64,000 nt of DNA from Hyphomicrobiales bacterium (GTDB lineage: Bacteria; Pseudomonadota; Alphaproteobacteria; Rhizobiales; Beijerinckiaceae). Below are positions 63,863 through 64,000 of this stretch, in pieces. The translations under genes were made by a program, and so were the position numbers. Where the stretch lies: NCBI GenBank assembly GCA_027484655.1, contig JAIXSM010000028.1:87494-151493 (forward strand), read 5' to 3'. Numbering within the stretch: the stretch's first letter is position 1; every line of letters begins with the position of its first letter. A model generated the notes under the pieces. It saw only the letters and a list, made by a program, of their open reading frames with translations, was not told where the DNA came from and searched no databases.

Positions 63863-64000
63863 TCGCGTCCCCGCAGCGTCATGCCGGCGACGGCCGGCAT
63901 CCACGACAGGCCACGAGCACGACGGCCTGCCGTGGATGCCGACCTTCGTCGGAATGACGGAGACGTTGGCGCCTCTATTCCAACAACGGCGCAGCGCCCA

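Larger units (their letters stand above)
63260..64000. repeat. terminal repeat array after mutB
   Basis: 741 bp without a gene. A unit of about 127 bp beginning CAGCGTCATGGCGGCGAAGG and ending GGCGCAGCGCCCAG occurs at 63368-63495, 63659-63785 and 63874-64000, the last cut by the window edge. A 36-bp lead piece with GCGAGCGGGGACGCTCGC occurs at 63323-63358 and 63615-63650. The 79-bp dispersed hairpin is at 63506-63584. Open frames here are incidental. Confidence 0.88.

Noticed and set aside
63363..63904. Overlapping frames of about 100 codons in the terminal array
   Set aside because: They repeat the same residues in step with the 127-bp units and include the mutB fragment; all are products of repeated GC-rich DNA.

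Overview
The window is about 64 kb of GC-rich DNA. It looks like an alphaproteobacterial chromosome, probably order Hyphomicrobiales (Rhizobiales). The grounds are several solute-binding proteins of the Bug/TctC type, two sensor kinases of the HWE/HisKA_2 type, an Omp25/31-like outer membrane protein, a serB-miaA / ilvB-ilvN-ilvC neighbourhood, and frequent GTG and TTG starts. No species can be named from the sequence alone.

Layout. (1) 1-8.6 kb is a catabolic cluster: two alpha/beta hydrolases, a maleate-isomerase-like protein, an acyl-CoA dehydrogenase, an ornithine-cyclodeaminase-family protein, two orphan Bug/TctC binding proteins and an MFS permease. (2) 8.8-17.1 kb is a Dpp/Opp-type ABC importer (two ATPases, two permeases, two different binding proteins), facing a hydantoin/Asp-Glu-type racemase. 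(3) 17.1-26.3 kb holds signalling genes (an OmpR-type regulator, a large hybrid kinase, an HWE kinase), then a thiamine-diphosphate enzyme and an AraC-type regulator. (4) 26.7-33.9 kb is an integrated element in a tRNA-Lys(CUU) gene. It is bounded by a 51-bp direct repeat and carries two tyrosine recombinases, an outer-membrane protein, a small HUH/Rep-like protein, a ribbon-helix-helix protein and several unknown genes. Its middle is visibly AT-richer than the flanks. (5) 34-44 kb is mostly housekeeping: leuA with a leucine-rich leader peptide and terminator, an HWE kinase, a third Bug protein, NUDIX, PhzF, serB and miaA. (6) 43.7-46.3 kb is an orphan protocatechuate 4,5-dioxygenase (ligAB), a repeat mosaic and a cupin. 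(7) 46.5-52.5 kb is the branched-chain amino acid cluster ilvB-ilvN-(lysE-type exporter)-ilvC. It has a Leu-Ile-Val leader peptide and attenuator before ilvB, a six-unit array of double hairpins between ilvB and ilvN, and a toxin-antitoxin-like pair before ilvC. (8) 52.5-64 kb holds an M20 peptidase, a HerA-like ATPase, a TerC protein, methylmalonyl-CoA mutase small and large subunits split by a membrane protein on the opposite strand, and a terminal repeat array containing a copied piece of the mutase gene.

How it works together. leuA, ilvB, ilvN and ilvC supply valine, leucine and isoleucine; the two leader peptides suggest that leuA and ilvB are both controlled by ribosome-mediated attenuation. 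Methylmalonyl-CoA mutase would feed propionyl-CoA carbon into succinyl-CoA. The left third is devoted to importing and breaking down organic or amino acids whose identity the sequence does not reveal.

The least explained parts are the double-hairpin array at 48471-49072, whose inner stems covary between copies; the tRNA-Lys element with a Rep-like gene beside a stem-loop; and the apparently leaderless toxin-antitoxin-like pair. All names come from reading motifs by eye; no database search was run.
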